A DNA stretch of 64,000 bases from NCBI RefSeq assembly GCF_900113715.1, contig NZ_FOQK01000012.1, positions 28,260 to 92,259 of the forward strand, in the 5' to 3' direction. Origin of the DNA: Pseudoselenomonas ruminantium. Lineage in GTDB: Bacteria; Bacillota; Negativicutes; Selenomonadales; Selenomonadaceae. Of the stretch, positions 18,460 to 27,342 are shown piece by piece (positions within the stretch are counted from its first letter, which is position 1; each line of letters starts with the position of its first letter). The notes under the pieces were generated by a model, which worked only from the letters and a program-made list of their open reading frames with translations, had not been told where the DNA came from and searched no databases. Made by a program: the position numbers and the translations under genes.

Positions 18460-20493
18460 ATGTTTTTAGCGTTTTGGGCAGGGTTGCAGCAGGATATCAA
18501 GCTGGTACTTTTGGCTCCAGCGGTTTGTGCGATTTTTCGGCTGGCGTTTATATTGGTTTATGGGCCGAAGAAAAGTCCCGTGGGGGAGTGGCGTAAGTGG
18601 TTTACGTGTTTTCGCTATGGTTTCTGGTGGGGCATGGATTTCAATGCGTATGTATATCTGTATCTATTGGTGCTTGTCTCACTGCCGGCGGCGTTTATCC
18701 CTGCGTATTATGCTGTAGGTGACACGGTACGGCTGATTGGTGTTACGGTATATCTGGTGGTGCTGTATACGGCCTTTATGGGAAAGATGATTTTCTATTA
18801 TCATTTCCATGATACCTTCAATCCGACAATGAAGCTGGGCGTCAATGCAGATAAGATGAACTTTGTCGATATTTTTTTCAATCAGAACTATGGGGCATGG
18901 ATTCTTCTTGGCTATATTCCCTATACCTGGCTGAGCTGGCAGGTGGGCAGCTGTTTGCTGCGCCTGCCAAGTCTGCCATACCTGTCGCTTTCATCGCCTT
19001 GGTTGCAGTATGGGCTCAATACGGTAGTGTTTTCGGCGTCCGTGGTGCTTTTTTATTGGCTGCGCTATGGTGGTACGTTGCGGCATCGCCAGAAACCTGA
19101 GTGGGATGAAGTGCCACCAATTGTAAAGAATGATATGTTCCTGGGTAAGGCAACCGTGGATGATTTGATTGCGTTTGAGCTGGCGTGCAAGAGTACTGTC
19201 AGTGAGGCTCTTTTGCATACGGATGCAGAGTCGCTTGAGGTGCTGCGGCCGGTTCTTTCTTCGCCGCAGATGTTTTCCGAGAACTTGTGGGCACCCTTTC
19301 AGCATCAGACAAAGGGGGCACGCATCCGTAAGCCTAAGCATATCTTTTTCCTTTTGGGTGAGAGTCATGGGCAGGCGCCGTTCGATGCTCCGTATGAATA
19401 TCTGAATCTGATGGAAGCCAGCCGCCGTTACCGCAGCCAGGCACATACGGTAGCCATAGATAATTTCCTGCCAGCAGGCATGATTTCACAGCCAGCATTG
19501 ACTAGTTTGTTGGCTGGTGTTTATGATGCCGGCATGGAGCTTAATGAGAATAAGGCATTCTGGTATGGCAATATACCTATATCGCTGCCGTTGCAGCTGA
19601 AAAAGCTTGGTTATCGCACGGAGTTCTGGTACGGAGGCGGTCTGAACTGGGGTAGTCTCGAGCACTTTGTTCCCGCAATCGGATTTGATGCCTGGCATGG
19701 CGGCCCGGATTTCTGTCCGAAAGGTTCGCCGAAGACTTGGCTGGGGGTTTATGACCATATTTTCCTGGAGCAGGCCGCTAAACTCATTCAGCAGGATGAT
19801 ACGGAGCAGCCGGTGTTCCACTTCCTGTATACGACATCGAATCATGGCCCATATAATATGCCGTATGCGGAGTATGGATTCTCAGCGGAGAAGGTTATGC
19901 CTGCGGCGCCGGAGGCTTTGCTGAAACATGGCAAGATGATGAAACAGATGGCTGGTATCTGGTATGCGGATCAGGCACTGATCAAGTTTGTTGAAAAGAT
20001 GCAGACAGTTTATCCAGACAGTCTGTTTGTTGTCACAGGGGACCATACCACAGGGCTTATTCCGTTCCAGTGTGGTGTGGTGGGCCGTACGGAGCCGAAT
20101 CTGCGTGAGCGGGTATTGACTTCCTTTGCGATATCACATCCGGAGCTTACTGCGGATATGCTGGCCGAAAATACGATTGGCGGGCATATGAATATTATGC
20201 CGACGCTATTTGAGCTCATTGCACCGGCAGGCTTTACGTATTATTCTATTGCGGAGCCGCTGACAGAGCCAATCCATCGTGTGGTTACGCCTTACTGCTG
20301 GCTGACCCATGACAGGATTGGCGATTATCGGGATGGCTTGTCGCAGCAATTGGCAGTTTCGGAAGATTTGCTGCCGTTTGAGCGTGACCGTGAGAAGTTC
20401 CGCGAGGAGCGCGATGCATGGTGTGAGCTGACCGGTTGGCTGGTGCGTCATCCGGAACTCCTTGATGATGCCGGACGAGGGAAAATGGTGTAA
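18460..20493 (+). CDS. LTA synthase family protein (membrane sulfatase/phosphatase fold)
   Basis: 677 residues with five or so N-terminal membrane spans (residues 1-200) and a large extracytoplasmic alkaline-phosphatase-fold domain. Domain marks are HIFFLLGESHGQAPF, FLYTTSNHGPYNMPY and FVVTGDHTTG, which in this superfamily carry metal-binding residues. Relatives transfer phosphoglycerol or phosphoethanolamine to envelope glycans; the acceptor here is unknown. ATG 18460 follows GGGGGTTAGG. A terminator closes the unit at 20563. Codon use is again GC-rich from here on, so this gene may be outside the AT-rich island. Confidence 0.8.
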   Translation: MFLAFWAGLQQDIKLVLLAPAVCAIFRLAFILVYGPKKSPVGEWRKWFTCFRYGFWWGMDFNAYVYLYLLVLVSLPAAFIPAYYAVGDTVRLIGVTVYLVVLYTAFMGKMIFYYHFHDTFNPTMKLGVNADKMNFVDIFFNQNYGAWILLGYIPYTWLSWQVGSCLLRLPSLPYLSLSSPWLQYGLNTVVFSASVVLFYWLRYGGTLRHRQKPEWDEVPPIVKNDMFLGKATVDDLIAFELACKSTVSEALLHTDAESLEVLRPVLSSPQMFSENLWAPFQHQTKGARIRKPKHIFFLLGESHGQAPFDAPYEYLNLMEASRRYRSQAHTVAIDNFLPAGMISQPALTSLLAGVYDAGMELNENKAFWYGNIPISLPLQLKKLGYRTEFWYGGGLNWGSLEHFVPAIGFDAWHGGPDFCPKGSPKTWLGVYDHIFLEQAAKLIQQDDTEQPVFHFLYTTSNHGPYNMPYAEYGFSAEKVMPAAPEALLKHGKMMKQMAGIWYADQALIKFVEKMQTVYPDSLFVVTGDHTTGLIPFQCGVVGRTEPNLRERVLTSFAISHPELTADMLAENTIGGHMNIMPTLFELIAPAGFTYYSIAEPLTEPIHRVVTPYCWLTHDRIGDYRDGLSQQLAVSEDLLPFERDREKFREERDAWCELTGWLVRHPELLDDAGRGKMV

Positions 20494-20562
20494 GCGTGAA
20501 TATTTATGCGGAAGTGGTTCCATCGCATGACAGACTGAGTATAAGCGTGTATAATAGGTTTT

Positions 20563-20590
20563 GGCCCGGTGCTTTTGGCGCCGGGCTTTT
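20563..20590 (+). terminator. Terminator after LTA-synthase-like gene
   Basis: GCCCGGTGC and GGCGCCGGGC pair around a TTTT loop and are followed by CTTTTG. A short T run makes it moderately strong. Confidence 0.7.
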
Positions 20591-20636
20591 GCAGGTAGTT
20601 TACAGAATCAAGGATTAGGATAGGAGAAAGCAAGTT

Positions 20637-21398
20637 ATGCAGGTTTCGGTGCTGGCCAGTGGCAGCAAGGGCAATGCGGTCTATGTAGAGATGGATGGCT
20701 GCCGGCTGCTTATTGATGCAGGTATCAGTGCGACGCGGATCAAGAAGGCGCTTATGGCGCTGGATGTGGATGCAGCAACGCTCGATGGTGTGCTGATTAC
20801 GCATGAGCACCGCGATCATATTGCAGGACTCACGACGTTGTCGAAGTGGTATCATTTACCGATTTTCACGCGGCGGGCGACGTTTGCGCATATGAGCTGT
20901 CAAGCGCAGCTGCCAGCGGACTGCCTGCATCCGATTGAGGATGGTTTCCGGCTGGGCGGTGTGCAGATCATGCCGTTTTCGACTTCGCATGATGCGGCAG
21001 ATCCTGTCGGTTACCGCGTGCAGGGCTCGAAGTGCATGGCGCTGGCAACGGATCTTGGGTTTGTGACGGCGAGCGTACAGGCGGCCATTGATGGCGCGGA
21101 TGTGCTGGTGCTGGAGGCGAATCACGATCCTGAGGTGCTGAAGAATGGCTCGTACCCATGGCCGCTTAAGCGGCGCATCCTGTCGAACCGCGGTCATCTG
21201 GCCAATTCGGATGCGGCCTGGGCGCTTGCACGGCTGCGCAAGCAGCCCGAGAAGGTTTTCCTTGCGCACCTGTCGGAGGAGAACAACCGGCCGGAGCTGG
21301 CGCAGGATACGGTACAGGGCATCCTATCCCGGCAGGGGATTGCGCTTGATTTTGCGGTGGCTAGCCAGACGGAAACCGTATCAATGGTAAGAAATTAA
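20637..21398 (+). CDS. walJ: MBL-fold metallohydrolase, WalJ/YycJ type
   Basis: Metallo-beta-lactamase-fold hydrolase, probably a nuclease-type enzyme, linked in Bacillus to the WalRK cell-wall regulon and coordination of division with replication. It opens LASGSKGNAVYVE as WalJ proteins do, and THEHRDHIAGL is the zinc-binding HxHxDH motif. 253 residues is normal. The next genes are an HtrA protease and rlmH, the same order as yycJ-htrC-rlmH in Bacillus, but walRK-yycHI are not present upstream here. AGGAGAAAG precedes ATG 20637. Confidence 0.88.
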   Translation: MQVSVLASGSKGNAVYVEMDGCRLLIDAGISATRIKKALMALDVDAATLDGVLITHEHRDHIAGLTTLSKWYHLPIFTRRATFAHMSCQAQLPADCLHPIEDGFRLGGVQIMPFSTSHDAADPVGYRVQGSKCMALATDLGFVTASVQAAIDGADVLVLEANHDPEVLKNGSYPWPLKRRILSNRGHLANSDAAWALARLRKQPEKVFLAHLSEENNRPELAQDTVQGILSRQGIALDFAVASQTETVSMVRN

Positions 21399-21415
21399 TT
21401 CGGGAGGGATTTTGC

Positions 21416-22555
21416 ATGAAATCGTTCTTTCAGGTAAATAGCAGTAAAAAACAGAAAAACATTATCGGCGCTTTGCTGATAGCAATGTCGGTGGTGTCGT
21501 TCTCGGGGTGCTCGGCTGGCACGGCGGGGAATAGCGATAGCTCGTCATCGGGAGCGGCCGCAGTGGCCCAGCAGACGGCCGCTAATGAGGCAAACCTTTC
21601 GGATGCGCGCAATACGCCGGTCGTGCGTGCGGCCAAGGCGGTTGGCCCGGCGGTAGTCGGCATCACGAACAAGGCCATTGCGCGTGACTGGTTCAACAAT
21701 CCGGTCGAGACGGAGGGGGTAGGCTCGGGCGTCATCTTCAAGAACGATGATGGCAAGAGCTATATCGTGACGAATAACCATGTCATCAGCGGTGCTAAGG
21801 AAATCATTGTTTCGCTGGCTGATGGCCGCAGCCTCAAGGGCAAGCTGGTCGGTGCGGACGAGATGACGGATCTGGCGGTTGTACGTGTGGACGACGGCAA
21901 GCTGCCAGCAGCTGAGTTTGCGGATTCGGATAAAATCGTGGTCGGCGAGCCGGCCATCGCCATCGGTAATCCGATGGGCCTGGAGTTCCAGGGCAGTGTG
22001 ACGAGCGGTGTCATCAGTGCTTTGAACCGCACGCTGGACATCAGCGATAAGCGCGTCAAGCTGCTGCAGACGGATGCGGCTATCAACCCGGGCAACTCGG
22101 GCGGTGCGCTCGTCAATGCCGACGGCAAGGTCATCGGCATCAACAGTGCCAAGGTGGCTGCCAGCGGCGTCGAGGGCATGGGCTTTGCGATTCCGACGAA
22201 TACGGTGCAGAACGTCATCGATGAAATCCTCAGCAAGGGCTATGTGGCCCGGCCGTATCTCGGTGTGACGGTCTTCGATCCGCAGACGGCTGGCCGTTAT
22301 GGCTACCAGCTCAACATTGACAAGGGCGTTTATGTATTCCAGCTCACGCTCAATGGCCCGAGCGGCAAGGCAGGCCTGCAGCGCGGCGATATCATCCTGA
22401 AGCTCAATGGCGAGGAGACGAACAGCGTCTCGGATCTGCGCGCCAAGATTGCCGAGCATAAGGTCGGCGATACGGTCAAGGTGACGTATGATCGCAATGG
22501 GGCAGAGCGCACGGTGGATGTGGTGCTCGAGGAAATGCCGCAGGATAATAAATAA
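21416..22555 (+). CDS. htrA: HtrA/DegP-like serine protease with PDZ domain
   Basis: Envelope quality-control protease. The N-terminus has a basic stretch, a hydrophobic segment and SFSGC at residues 28-32, which suggests a lipoprotein (or a signal anchor). The catalytic triad is visible as TNNHVISGA (His), DLAVVRVDD (Asp) and GNSGGALV (Ser). One C-terminal PDZ domain follows (RPYLGVTVFDP onward). GGGAGGG precedes ATG 21416. Its stop overlaps the rlmH start by one base. Confidence 0.92.
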   Translation: MKSFFQVNSSKKQKNIIGALLIAMSVVSFSGCSAGTAGNSDSSSSGAAAVAQQTAANEANLSDARNTPVVRAAKAVGPAVVGITNKAIARDWFNNPVETEGVGSGVIFKNDDGKSYIVTNNHVISGAKEIIVSLADGRSLKGKLVGADEMTDLAVVRVDDGKLPAAEFADSDKIVVGEPAIAIGNPMGLEFQGSVTSGVISALNRTLDISDKRVKLLQTDAAINPGNSGGALVNADGKVIGINSAKVAASGVEGMGFAIPTNTVQNVIDEILSKGYVARPYLGVTVFDPQTAGRYGYQLNIDKGVYVFQLTLNGPSGKAGLQRGDIILKLNGEETNSVSDLRAKIAEHKVGDTVKVTYDRNGAERTVDVVLEEMPQDNK

Positions 22556-23034
22556 TGAAGATTACGATTGTCTGTGCGGGCAAGATCAAGGAAAAATATC
22601 TGAGTGCGGGAATCGCGGAGTTCATGAAGCGCCTGCGTCCGTTTGCTCAGGTGGAAATCAAGGAAATCCACGAGGAAAAGATGCCTGATGAGCCATCGGC
22701 AGCGGAGAAGGAGCAGGTGCTTGGCAAAGAGGGCGAAAAATTGCTGCGGCTCGTGCCGGCGGGCAGTTATCTGTTTGTACTCGATGTGTATGGCAAGGAA
22801 ATGCCGTCGGAGAAGCTGGCGGAGAAAATCGACCAGCTCGGCATTCAGGGACGCAGCAATATCACCTTCCTGATTGGCGGTGCGTTTGGCCTGTCGAAGG
22901 AGGTGCGGGCGGCGGCGGATGAGAAGCTCAGCTTCTCGCAGCTGACGTTCACGCATCAGATGGTGCGCCTGCTGCTCGTTGAGCAGATATACCGCTGCTT
23001 CAAAATCAATCGTGGTGAGAAATATCATTGGTGA
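22555..23034 (+). CDS. rlmH: 23S rRNA (pseudouridine1915-N3)-methyltransferase
   Basis: SPOUT-family methyltransferase that methylates pseudouridine 1915 in helix 69 of 23S rRNA. The 159-residue length is exact for the family. Conserved parts are AGKIKEKYLSAGIAEFMKRL at the start, the SAM-binding loop FLIGGAFGLS and the C-terminal QLTFTHQMVRLLLVEQIYRC. It is the last gene of the walJ-htrA-rlmH unit, with a hairpin terminator just after the stop. Confidence 0.97.
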   Translation: MKITIVCAGKIKEKYLSAGIAEFMKRLRPFAQVEIKEIHEEKMPDEPSAAEKEQVLGKEGEKLLRLVPAGSYLFVLDVYGKEMPSEKLAEKIDQLGIQGRSNITFLIGGAFGLSKEVRAAADEKLSFSQLTFTHQMVRLLLVEQIYRCFKINRGEKYHW

Positions 23035-23038
23035 AGAA

Positions 23039-23065
23039 AGCCTTCCCCTGCGGGGGAGGGCTTTT
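23039..23065 (+). terminator. Terminator after rlmH
   Basis: AGCCTTCCCC and GGGGGAGGGCT form a strong stem followed by TTTTG. The core resembles the dispersed CCTTCCCC palindrome found at 1894 and 27939 but lacks its tail. Confidence 0.85.
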
Positions 23066-23157
23066 GTCTTGGTGTTGTTTCGCGATGTTTTGTGGTATGA
23101 TATAAATGTCAGATTTTACTAGTTTTTTTCGTGAGACGGCAGGGAGGAATTGTCGCT

Positions 23158-24129
23158 ATGCGGAATCTATATATAGGACTAGGTGTGTTGTTCTTGGGCG
23201 CAGGCATATTCTGGGTCAGTGGCGATTATCCACGGCTCGGGATGGCGGCGCTGTTTGCCGGCGGCTGGTCGCTGGTGCAGGGCTGGCGTGCCTGGCGTGA
23301 GAGCGGGGGCCGCAAGCTGCGTACGGATGCGCTGCAGGCGGACCTCGCGCGGGCGGCTGAGGCGAGCTGGCAGAAGGCACTGGCCGATTATGACCGCATC
23401 GAGACTGTGCGGCGGCAGATTCATGATGTGGAGCTTAGCCGGCAGCTAACGGCCATCCAGCAGGAGTCCGCGTGCATGCTGAATTATCTGGAGAAACATC
23501 CCGACCGTGTGCCTGTGGCGCGCCGATTCATCGATTACTATCAGGACCGGGCGGCAAGCCTCAGCGAGGAGTTCCATGAGCTTGAGCAGACGCGGCTGGA
23601 GACGGAGCAGGTACGGCAGGTGCGTACGCGGCTCAAGGAGACACTGGCGGCTTTTGATGAGGCCTATGCCGCTGAGTTCGAGAAGGTCATGGGGCCTCAG
23701 CTCATGGACATGGAGGCCGAGATGACGGTGATGCAGCAGCATCTGGAGTCGGAGGGGATTGCCGATGATCCCAGCCGGCCGCAGCCGAAAAAGCAGCCGG
23801 CGGCGCAGGCTAAGCGTCCTCCGCGGCAGGATATCCCTTTTACCTTTGGCAAAGGGCGTTCTGGCCGCAATAAGAGCGGCCAGGGCAGTTACAGCATCGT
23901 ACCGCCGGCTGTGCGTGGTGAGGTCGTCAAGGAGAAGATCATCCTGAGCCTGCTGGCCATATTCCTTGGCTGCATCGGTGCGCATAAGTTTTACCGGGGC
24001 AAGACCTTTGCGGGCATCATGTATCTGGTCCTGTTCTGGACGTTTCTGCCGGGCTTCATCGGCTTTATCGAGGGCGTCCGCTATCTGTTCATGCCCGTGG
24101 ACGATTTTTATGAGAAGTACTACCGCTGA
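23158..24129 (+). CDS. XpaC-like (halogenated indolyl phosphate hydrolysis family) protein with TM2 domain
   Basis: 323 residues: two N-terminal membrane segments (about 3-40), a long coiled region (60-210), a proline-rich linker and a C-terminal TM2 pair with the typical FLGCIGAHKFYRG motif. ATG 23158 has GGGAGGA nine bases upstream. The gene is directly followed by telA; xpaC-telA pairs are common in Firmicutes and are linked to envelope stress and toxic anion or antibiotic tolerance. The enzymatic name of the XpaC family is historical, and no active site is evident. Confidence 0.78.
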   Translation: MRNLYIGLGVLFLGAGIFWVSGDYPRLGMAALFAGGWSLVQGWRAWRESGGRKLRTDALQADLARAAEASWQKALADYDRIETVRRQIHDVELSRQLTAIQQESACMLNYLEKHPDRVPVARRFIDYYQDRAASLSEEFHELEQTRLETEQVRQVRTRLKETLAAFDEAYAAEFEKVMGPQLMDMEAEMTVMQQHLESEGIADDPSRPQPKKQPAAQAKRPPRQDIPFTFGKGRSGRNKSGQGSYSIVPPAVRGEVVKEKIILSLLAIFLGCIGAHKFYRGKTFAGIMYLVLFWTFLPGFIGFIEGVRYLFMPVDDFYEKYYR

Positions 24130-24146
24130 GTTTTGAGGTGACGACG

Positions 24147-25292
24147 ATGGACATCAATCTGGAAGATCTCATGAAAGCAAAGCAAGAAGCTGCAGGGGCA
24201 AAGGCACCTGTGGCAGCAGACGAGGCGCTGGCGGCGCAGGTCGAGCAGCAGACGCTGCAGCTGACGCCGGAGGAGCGGGCGCAGGCCGATAAGATAAAGG
24301 CGGGCATCGACCTCACGGATTCGACGGCGGTGCTGAGTTTCGGCGCGCCAGCCCAGCAGAAGATCACTGAGTTTGCCGATGGCGTGCTCGCCCAGGTGCG
24401 CACGAAGGACAGTGGCCCGGTGGGGGAGCTTTTGGGCAGCCTGGTGACTGAGGTGCGCGGCTTTGAGGGGCATAAGCCCGGCGGCTTTTTGGGCAAGCTG
24501 CCATTCATCGGTGGCCTGGCCAGCAAGGCTGAGGACATCAAGAATGGCTATGACAAGCTCTCGGTGCAGGTGGAGCGCATCCAGAGCAGTCTTGAGCAGG
24601 CCAAGATCAAGATGATGAAGGACGTCGTCCTGTTCGATAAGCTTTACGATGAGAATCTGGCGTATTTCAAGCAGCTGCAGGTATATATCCAGGCTGGTGA
24701 GGAGAAGCTCACGGAGATGCGTGAGGTGACGCTGCCGAAGCTGCGTGCGCAGGCGGCTGCCGCAAATGATCCGATGGCCGTGCAGGTCGTGGCAGACTTT
24801 GAGGGCAGCGTCGAGCGGTTTGAAAAGAAGGTCCATGATCTCAAGATCAGCAAGACCATCGCCATCCAGACGGCACCGCAGATCCGCTTGATCCAGAACA
24901 ACGACAAGGCGCTTATCGACCGTGTGCAGACGGCTATTTACAGCACGATACCGCTCTGGAAAAATCAGATGGTCATCGCCTTGGGGCTGTCGGCACAGCA
25001 GCAGACGCTGCAGATGCAGCGGGCTGTGACGGATGCGACCAATGAGCTTTTGCGCCGCAATGCCGAGCTCTTGCAGCAGAATACGGTGGAGACGGCTCGT
25101 GAGAATGAGCGCGGCGTGGTCGATATCGAGACGGTGCGCGAGGTCAATGAACGGCTGGTGGCCACCATTGAAGAGACAATCAAAATCCAGCAGGAGGGCC
25201 GGGCGAAACGCCAAGCGGCCGAGGCCGAGCTGGTACAGATCGAGGGGCGCCTGCGGGATACGCTGCTGAAAAGCAGTGGGCGCCGGGAGTGA
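24147..25292 (+). CDS. telA: Toxic anion resistance protein TelA family
   Basis: Soluble, mostly helical 381-residue protein of the TelA/YceH family, implicated in resistance to tellurite, cell-wall antibiotics and bacteriocins by an unknown mechanism. The family core LGKLPFIGGLASKAEDIKNG and the later region ending with NAELLQQNTVETARENERG are typical. ATG 24147 has GAGGTG at 24135-24140; an in-frame GTG within that site at 24138 is less likely. It follows the XpaC-like gene by 17 bases and precedes a PBP gene by 9. Confidence 0.88.
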   Translation: MDINLEDLMKAKQEAAGAKAPVAADEALAAQVEQQTLQLTPEERAQADKIKAGIDLTDSTAVLSFGAPAQQKITEFADGVLAQVRTKDSGPVGELLGSLVTEVRGFEGHKPGGFLGKLPFIGGLASKAEDIKNGYDKLSVQVERIQSSLEQAKIKMMKDVVLFDKLYDENLAYFKQLQVYIQAGEEKLTEMREVTLPKLRAQAAAANDPMAVQVVADFEGSVERFEKKVHDLKISKTIAIQTAPQIRLIQNNDKALIDRVQTAIYSTIPLWKNQMVIALGLSAQQQTLQMQRAVTDATNELLRRNAELLQQNTVETARENERGVVDIETVREVNERLVATIEETIKIQQEGRAKRQAAEAELVQIEGRLRDTLLKSSGRRE

Positions 25293-25301
25293 TAAAAGGG
25301 A

Positions 25302-27281
25302 ATGAATAAGAGACGGTACACGACACAAAAGCATATTACCTGGCTGGCGATGCTGATGCTGCTCGTGTTGGGCGTTGTCGTCCTGCGCTATGGCTGGCTG
25401 CAGCTCATACAGGGCAATGAGCTTTCCGAGCGCATGAAGAATCAAGTCGGGCATGACTATGCCATCCAGTCGCCACGCGGTGCAATCCTTGACCGCAACG
25501 GCCGGGAACTGGCGGTCAGCACGATGACCAAGTCGCTCTATGTCGACCCGAACCATGTCGAGGATGCGGCTGTGCTGGCAGCCGATTTGGCGACGGCCAT
25601 TGATAAGCCGGAGCAGGAAATCCTTGACGATATAAATGTGGGCGGCGGCTTTGTCTGGGTGAAGCGGCGCATGGAGCAGACTGAATATGAGGCTGTGCGC
25701 AAGCTGATCCGCGAGAAGTCGTATCAGTCCTGCCTGGGATTCCGTGATGAGGCGAAACGCTACTATCCGAACGATGCACTTGCGGCTAATGTGCTGGGCT
25801 TTGTCGGTACAGATGACAAGGGACTCGATGGTGTTGAGCAGGCGCTCGATGGCCTGCTCAAGGGCGAGATAAAGGAAAAGTATCTGACGACTGACCGTCA
25901 GGACCGCCCTATCCTAGACTCAATTTTCACAAGCAGCCGCCGTTACCGCGGCGATTATTGCAAGACGGTAGAGCTTACGCTGGATAGCGGCATCCAATTC
26001 ATCGTGGAGCAGGAGCTTGACCGCGCCGTGGCTGAGAATAATCCCAAGTCCATTACCTGTGTTGTCATGGACCCGAAGACTGGAGAGATACTGGCGATGG
26101 CTTCGCGGCCTTCGTACAATCCGAACAAGTTCTGGGATTATCAGCCGGAAGTATGGAAAAACCGTGCGGTGTCGTTTATCTATGAGCCAGGGTCGACGTT
26201 CAAGTCGGTCGTAGCCGGTGCGGCCCTGCAGGAGAAGGTTGTCACGCCGAATCAGGTCTTTGTCGACCCTGGCTATGTCATGGTGTCGGGACGCCGCATC
26301 CAGAACTGGAGCGGTACGAGCTTTGGTACCGTCACGTTCACCGATGTCGTCAAGCAGTCGCTCAATACGGGCTTTGCGCAGGTCGGCTTGCGGCTGGGGG
26401 CGGAGAAAATCACGGCCTATGCCAAGAAGTTTGGCTTTGGCGAGGCGACGGGCATCGATTTGCCGGGCGAGGAGAGCGGTATCCTGTTCGAGCCGGAGAA
26501 TATGCGCGACTCGGATATTGCGACGATGTCCATCGGCCAGAGTATCGCGGTGACGCCGCTGCAGCTGGTGACGGCGATGTCGGCGATTGCCAACGATGGC
26601 GTCCTGCTGCATCCGTATATCGTGAAGTCCATCCGCAATGCCGATGATTCGGTCTATGAGGAGCGGCAGACCAAAGAGGTGCGCCGCACGATCGAGTCGG
26701 CCACCGACAAGACGCTCGTGGGGCTCTTGGAGCAGGTCGTTGCCAGCGGCGGTGGCCAGAAAGCCAGTGTGCGCGGCTATCGCATTGCCGGCAAGACTGG
26801 TACGGCGCAGAAGATCCGTGAGGATGGTGCCGGCTACATGGAGGGACGCTATATTGCTTCGTTCTGCGGCTTTGCGCCGGTCGAGGATCCGCGGATCACC
26901 GTGCTGGTCATGATTGATGACCCGAGTACGGGCAACTACTACGGCGGTCAGATTGCGGCTCCGGTGGCGGGACGCATCTTTTCCCAGCTGTTCCGCTATC
27001 TGCACATCGCGCCGTCAAGCGATCCATTTGCCAATATGGAGCCGCCCAAGAATACTCCCCAGCCGAAGCCAGTCAAACCGTATGACGGCGAGGTGCCCGA
27101 GGGCAAGATCGTGATGCCGGACTTTACGGGCAAGAGCCTGCGCGAGGCAGCCAAGCTTGCCAGCGACAAGGGGCTGAGCTTTACGGGCGAAGGATCGGGC
27201 TACGCGACGGGACAGAGCATCCCGGTGAATACGCTCGTCGACCAAGGGGCAGGCATCGTGGTTTACTTCAAGCCGGATTAG
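25302..27281 (+). CDS. Penicillin-binding protein 2/SpoVD-type transpeptidase with PASTA domain
   Basis: Class B PBP cross-linking peptidoglycan in the periplasm. One membrane span (about residues 13-36), the dimerisation domain starting AIQSPRGAILDRNGRELAVS, then the transpeptidase motifs: EPGSTFKSV (SxxK), SLNTGF (SxN) and AGKTGTAQK (KTG). A single C-terminal PASTA domain (MPDFTGKSLREAAKLASDKG) makes it SpoVD/PbpX-like rather than FtsI. 659 residues fits. It lies outside a division cluster and is probably co-transcribed with telA. A terminator follows. Confidence 0.92.
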   Translation: MNKRRYTTQKHITWLAMLMLLVLGVVVLRYGWLQLIQGNELSERMKNQVGHDYAIQSPRGAILDRNGRELAVSTMTKSLYVDPNHVEDAAVLAADLATAIDKPEQEILDDINVGGGFVWVKRRMEQTEYEAVRKLIREKSYQSCLGFRDEAKRYYPNDALAANVLGFVGTDDKGLDGVEQALDGLLKGEIKEKYLTTDRQDRPILDSIFTSSRRYRGDYCKTVELTLDSGIQFIVEQELDRAVAENNPKSITCVVMDPKTGEILAMASRPSYNPNKFWDYQPEVWKNRAVSFIYEPGSTFKSVVAGAALQEKVVTPNQVFVDPGYVMVSGRRIQNWSGTSFGTVTFTDVVKQSLNTGFAQVGLRLGAEKITAYAKKFGFGEATGIDLPGEESGILFEPENMRDSDIATMSIGQSIAVTPLQLVTAMSAIANDGVLLHPYIVKSIRNADDSVYEERQTKEVRRTIESATDKTLVGLLEQVVASGGGQKASVRGYRIAGKTGTAQKIREDGAGYMEGRYIASFCGFAPVEDPRITVLVMIDDPSTGNYYGGQIAAPVAGRIFSQLFRYLHIAPSSDPFANMEPPKNTPQPKPVKPYDGEVPEGKIVMPDFTGKSLREAAKLASDKGLSFTGEGSGYATGQSIPVNTLVDQGAGIVVYFKPD

Positions 27282-27305
27282 AGAGATACATATATGATAC
27301 GTATG

Positions 27306-27342
27306 AGTCCGCTGACGCAGGAAAGTGTCAGCGGACTTTTTT
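27306..27342 (+). terminator. Terminator after PBP gene
   Basis: GTCCGCTGACGC and GTGTCAGCGGAC form a long stem followed by TTTTTT. The terminal inverted repeat of the gene-free element begins at the very next bases. Confidence 0.92.

Noticed and set aside
24120..25556. 478-codon minus-strand frame opposite telA
   Set aside because: Leu/His/Arg-rich composition typical of an antisense frame; the plus strand encodes TelA and the PBP start.
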